Of a DNA stretch of 64,000 nucleotides, positions 62,439 through 64,000 are shown piece by piece. The DNA is from Herbaspirillum frisingense GSF30. GTDB taxonomy: Bacteria; Pseudomonadota; Gammaproteobacteria; Burkholderiales; Burkholderiaceae_D. The DNA lies in the NCBI RefSeq assembly GCF_000300975.2, contig NZ_AEEC02000014.1, positions 1 through 64,000 of the forward strand, given 5' to 3'. Position 1 is the first letter of the stretch; the number at the start of each line of letters is the position of its first letter. Both the position numbers and the translations under genes were made by a program. Below the pieces are notes generated by a model. The model was not told where the DNA came from and did not search any database. It worked only from the letters and a program-made list of their open reading frames with translations.

Positions 62439-64000
62439 ATGAAACGTATGTTGTTCAACGCAACGCAGCAGGAAGAACTGCGCGTAGCGATCGTTGACGG
62501 TCAGAAGCTGATCGACATCGACATCGAAACCACCGGACGCGAGCAGCGCAAGTCCAACATCTACAAGGGCGTGATCACCCGCATCGAGCCCTCGCTGGAA
62601 GCCTGCTTCGTCAACTACGGCGAGGAACGCCACGGCTTCCTGCCCTTCAAGGAAGTGGCCCGGTCCTACTTCAAGGAAGGCATCGACGTCCGCAACGCCA
62701 GCATCAAGGAAGCGCTGCGCGAAGGCCAGGAAATCATCGTCCAGGTCGAAAAGGAAGAGCGCGGCAACAAGGGCGCGGCCCTGACCTCCTTCATCTCGCT
62801 GGCCGGTCGCTACCTGGTCCTGATGCCCAACAACCCGCGTGGTGGTGGCGTCTCCCGCCGCGTCGAAGGCGAAGACCGCCAGGAACTGCGCGAGACCATG
62901 GACAAGCTGGACCTGCCCAACGGCATGTCCGTCATCGCCCGCACCGCCGGCATCGGCCGCAACGTCGATGAACTGCAGTGGGACCTGAACTACCTGATGC
63001 AACTGTGGCGCGCCATCGAAGGCGCCGGCCAGTCCGCCTCGGGCGCCTTCCTGATCTACCAGGAATCGTCACTGGTCATCCGCGCCATCCGCGACTACTT
63101 CCAGCCCGACATCGGCGAAATCCTGATCGACACCGACGACATCCACGACCAGGCCCAGCAGTTCATGGCCCACGTGATGCCGGACATGGTCCACCGCGTC
63201 AAGCGCTACCGCGACGACGTGCCGCTGTTCTCCCGCTTCCAGATCGAACACCAGATCGAGACCGCCTACTCGCGTACGGTCCCGCTGCCGTCCGGCGGCG
63301 CCATCGTGATCGACCACACCGAAGCCCTGGTGTCGGTGGACGTGAACTCGGCGCGTGCCACCCGTGGCAGCGACATCGAGACCACCGCCTTCAACACCAA
63401 CCTCGAAGCGGCTGATGAAGTGGCCCGCCAGTTGCGCCTGCGCGACCTGGGTGGCCTGATCGTAATCGACTTCATCGACATGGAGAACTCCAAGAACCAG
63501 CGCGAAGTCGAAGGTCGCCTGAAAGACGCCCTGCACCACGACCGTGCCCGCGTCCAGATGGGCAAGATCTCCCGCTTTGGCCTCATGGAACTGTCGCGCC
63601 AGCGCCTGCGTCCGTCGCTGTCCGAAGGCAGCCACGTGACCTGCCCGCGCTGCAACGGCACCGGCCACATCCGCGATACCGAATCCTCCGCCCTGCAGGT
63701 GCTGCGCATCATCCAGGAAGAGGCGATGAAGGAAAACTCGGCCGCGATCCATGTGCAGGCGCCGGTGGACGTCGCCGCCTTCCTGTTGAACGAGAAGCGC
63801 GGTGAAATCCTGAAGATCGAGACGCGTCATCGCGTCACGGTCATCATGATCCCCAACAAGCACCTGGAAACCCCGCACTACAAGATGGAGCGGATCAAGC
63901 ACGACGATCCGCGCCTGGACGACGCCCAAGCCAGCTACAACATGGCCGAGCAGGCCGATACCGACATCGGCTACAGCAAGCGCCAGAAGGAAGAAGTGCG
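62439..64000 (+). CDS. rne: Ribonuclease E, N-terminal catalytic part (cut by window edge)
   Basis: Single-strand endonuclease that starts mRNA decay and processes rRNA and tRNA. The visible 520 residues cover the S1 domain (about 35-120), the 5' sensor, and the DNase I-like catalytic site with aspartates in [15 protein letters not shown] and [10 protein letters not shown]. The zinc-link cysteines are in [10 protein letters not shown]. Start [13 protein letters not shown] has GGAG 7 bases before it. The frame is open to the edge, so the C-terminal scaffold is not seen, and RNase G is excluded mainly by the length of the leader and position beside rluC. Confidence 0.97.
   Translation, partial: MKRMLFNATQQEELRVAIVDGQKLIDIDIETTGREQRKSNIYKGVITRIEPSLEACFVNYGEERHGFLPFKEVARSYFKEGIDVRNASIKEALREGQEIIVQVEKEERGNKGAALTSFISLAGRYLVLMPNNPRGGGVSRRVEGEDRQELRETMDKLDLPNGMSVIARTAGIGRNVDELQWDLNYLMQLWRAIEGAGQSASGAFLIYQESSLVIRAIRDYFQPDIGEILIDTDDIHDQAQQFMAHVMPDMVHRVKRYRDDVPLFSRFQIEHQIETAYSRTVPLPSGGAIVIDHTEALVSVDVNSARATRGSDIETTAFNTNLEAADEVARQLRLRDLGGLIVIDFIDMENSKNQREVEGRLKDALHHDRARVQMGKISRFGLMELSRQRLRPSLSEGSHVTCPRCNGTGHIRDTESSALQVLRIIQEEAMKENSAAIHVQAPVDVAAFLLNEKRGEILKIETRHRVTVIMIPNKHLETPHYKMERIKHDDPRLDDAQASYNMAEQADTDIGYSKRQKEEV

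Overview
The window reads as chromosomal DNA of a high-GC betaproteobacterium of the Oxalobacteraceae, most likely Herbaspirillum. This rests on gene order, the form of individual proteins (a GlnB/P-II next to a long glutamine-dependent NadE, an Smr protein near trxB, an ExaC-type aldehyde dehydrogenase with an AcoR-like activator) and uniform codon use. I see no phage, transposon, CRISPR array or obvious genomic island. The window is cut at both ends: the final A of a tRNA-Gly lies off the left edge, and rne runs off the right edge.

Region 1 (1-23.5 kb) is a long, almost entirely minus-strand housekeeping stretch. Read in the direction of transcription it runs maf(+) / yceD-rpmF, plsX-fabH-fabD-fabG, acpP-fabF, a YgfX-like membrane protein, rpoE-rseA-rseB-mucD, a glutaredoxin-like gene, lepA-lepB-rnc-era-recO-pdxJ-acpS-nagZ-uvrC-pgsA and tRNA-Gly. 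It links ribosomal protein L32, fatty acid and phospholipid synthesis, envelope stress (sigma-E), protein export (LepB), ribosome biogenesis (Era, RNase III) and excision repair. Good promoters and terminators split it into yceD-rpmF, plsX-fabG, acpP-fabF, rpoE-mucD and lepA onward. A terminator-like hairpin lies between a candidate lepA promoter and the lepA start.

Region 2 (23.5-57.3 kb) is a patchwork of smaller units: an HPP-CBS membrane protein with a divergent MarR regulator and an unlisted 41-residue lipoprotein; a LacI regulator; a GGDEF protein and an EAL-CBS-GGDEF protein on either side of tRNA-Ser(CGA); the core block serS / rarA / ferredoxin / lolA-ftsK / trxB; an I78 inhibitor lipoprotein, Smr and a leucine-rich-repeat kinase; a radical SAM gene under a near-perfect LexA box; an AcoR-like sigma-54 activator with its probable target aldehyde dehydrogenase (a well-placed -24/-12 promoter is visible) and DUF779 protein; nadE-glnB; a FemAB-like acyltransferase; an iron-binding protein with a Fur-box-like site; and ppx.

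Region 3 (57.4-64 kb) holds an RsmI-like methylase, then sppA, a Rieske protein, a Gph-like phosphatase and rluC on the minus strand, and divergent rne with a long, structured leader. In E. coli the rne-rluC genes adjoin yceF-yceD-rpmF-fab, so regions 1 and 3 look like halves of one ancestral neighbourhood with region 2 between them.

The most interesting signals are non-coding: a candidate small RNA at about 23915-23983 whose hairpin loop repeats the anti-Shine-Dalgarno end of 16S rRNA; a perfect-stem hairpin and a UUCG hairpin next to the ribosome binding site in the rne leader; the lepA leader terminator; and the LexA box in front of the radical SAM gene.
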